Origin: Gaiellales bacterium
Lineage (GTDB): Bacteria > Actinomycetota > Thermoleophilia > Gaiellales > JAICJC01
NCBI GenBank assembly: GCA_036403155.1
Contig: DASWRM010000002.1
Coordinates: 1 to 37,542, forward strand
Reading direction: 5' to 3'
Length of the DNA stretch: 37,542 nucleotides
Shown here: positions 37,389 to 37,542 of the stretch, in pieces
How the letters are laid out: each line of letters starts with the position of its first letter
Numbering within the stretch: position 1 is the stretch's first letter
Notes under the pieces: model-generated
Seen by the model: the letters and a program-made list of their open reading frames with translations, nothing else
The model's database searches: none
What the model was told of the DNA's origin: nothing
Translations under genes and position numbers: made by a program

Positions 37389-37394
37389 TACCCT
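37389..37394 (+). promoter_or_regulatory. -10 box TACCCT of topA
   Basis: TACCCT ends 11 nt before ATG 37406; the leader is at most a few nucleotides. Confidence 0.45.
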
Positions 37395-37405
37395 CACCGC
37401 CCTGA

Positions 37406-37542
37406 ATGGGAAAAACGCTCGTCATCGCAGAGAAGCCGTCCGTCGGCAAGGACTACGCCAAGGCGCTCGGCGGCTCGTTCAAGAACCAGTCGGACTATCT
37501 CGAGTCGGACGACTTCGTCGTGTCCTGGGCCGTCGGCCACCT
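37406..37542 (+). CDS. topA: DNA topoisomerase I, 5' end only
   Basis: The first 45 codons of a type IA topoisomerase are visible; the gene continues past the window. MGKTLVIAEKPSVGKDYAKA is the Toprim start with its conserved Glu (IAEKPS), and FVVSWAVGHL is the next conserved strand. It relaxes negative supercoils by single-strand passage. The ATG at 37406 has TACCCT 11 nt before it. Divergent from tmk, matching the conserved actinobacterial order. Confidence 0.92.
   Translation, partial: MGKTLVIAEKPSVGKDYAKALGGSFKNQSDYLESDDFVVSWAVGH

Noticed and set aside
37167-37405. Plus-strand frame from GTG 37167 with a hydrophobic start (VVAALAIGYLGLGASVARLM)
   Set aside because: It has no stop before topA and reads out of frame through the topA start; the GGAGG before the GTG is only 1 nt away, too close to work as a ribosome-binding site.
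1-37542. CRISPR arrays, insertion sequences, rRNA, replication origin
   Set aside because: No regularly spaced repeats, transposase frames, rRNA segments or DnaA-box clusters were seen on reading.

Overview
This is a very GC-rich, gene-dense bacterial chromosome segment with many GTG starts and ATGA/GTGA gene overlaps. The tmk-holB-PSP1 (ricT) block next to topA, the F420-type luciferase-family oxidoreductase, DUF2277 and DUF6458, and the many leaderless promoters point to an Actinomycetota. I suspect the class Thermoleophilia (Gaiellales/Solirubrobacterales-like), but that placement is inference from gene order and style.

Left part (1-9.6 kb): two hypothetical proteins, a metallo-beta-lactamase hydrolase, a FAD amine oxidase coupled to a cupin, MsrA, and then the most interesting locus. 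At 4612-5076 (minus) a one-domain peroxiredoxin has an in-frame TGA exactly where the peroxidatic cysteine belongs. A perfect 7-bp hairpin starts 14 nt after that TGA, with its 5-nt loop after 21 nt. I read it as a selenocysteine peroxiredoxin with a bacterial SECIS element. DUF2277, an F420-type oxidoreductase and a YbjN-like protein follow. Next comes a two-gene operon: a GcvT-like methyltransferase with an unrecognised N-terminal domain, and a MurI-like protein without two of the key racemase residues.

Middle (9.6-25.8 kb): a membrane-anchored beta-propeller protein; a molybdenum hydroxylase operon (large, FAD and 2Fe-2S subunits); an alanine-racemase-like/D-threonine-aldolase-type PLP enzyme; a GGDEF-EAL membrane protein; an enolase-superfamily enzyme; a spermidine-synthase-like protein; a small protein with a structured leader and a strong terminator; TfoX-N and MFS proteins; a DUF6458 membrane protein; a winged-helix regulator; and an MMPL transporter. 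A tRNA-Thr(CGT) gene has its 3' end repeated 0.9 kb away. The interval holds a two-helix peptide and a GNAT acetyltransferase, which looks like the scar of a small integrated element.

Right part (25.8-37.5 kb): an MFS / exported protein / SDR operon, an NAD-dependent epimerase, an ABC exporter followed by a NylB-like serine hydrolase, a PRC-barrel protein, and the housekeeping run tmk-holB-ricT-class II aldolase-methyltransferase, divergent from the start of topA, which runs off the window.

Two window-wide patterns stand out. At least 15 genes have a TANNNT-like -10 box ending only 5-11 nt before the start codon, which implies leaderless or near-leaderless mRNAs. Five convergent gene pairs end on a shared palindromic stop (TGATCA, CTAG or TAGCTA) with no room for a terminator. 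No selenocysteine machinery (selA, selB, selC, selD), integrase, CRISPR array or insertion sequence is visible in the window.
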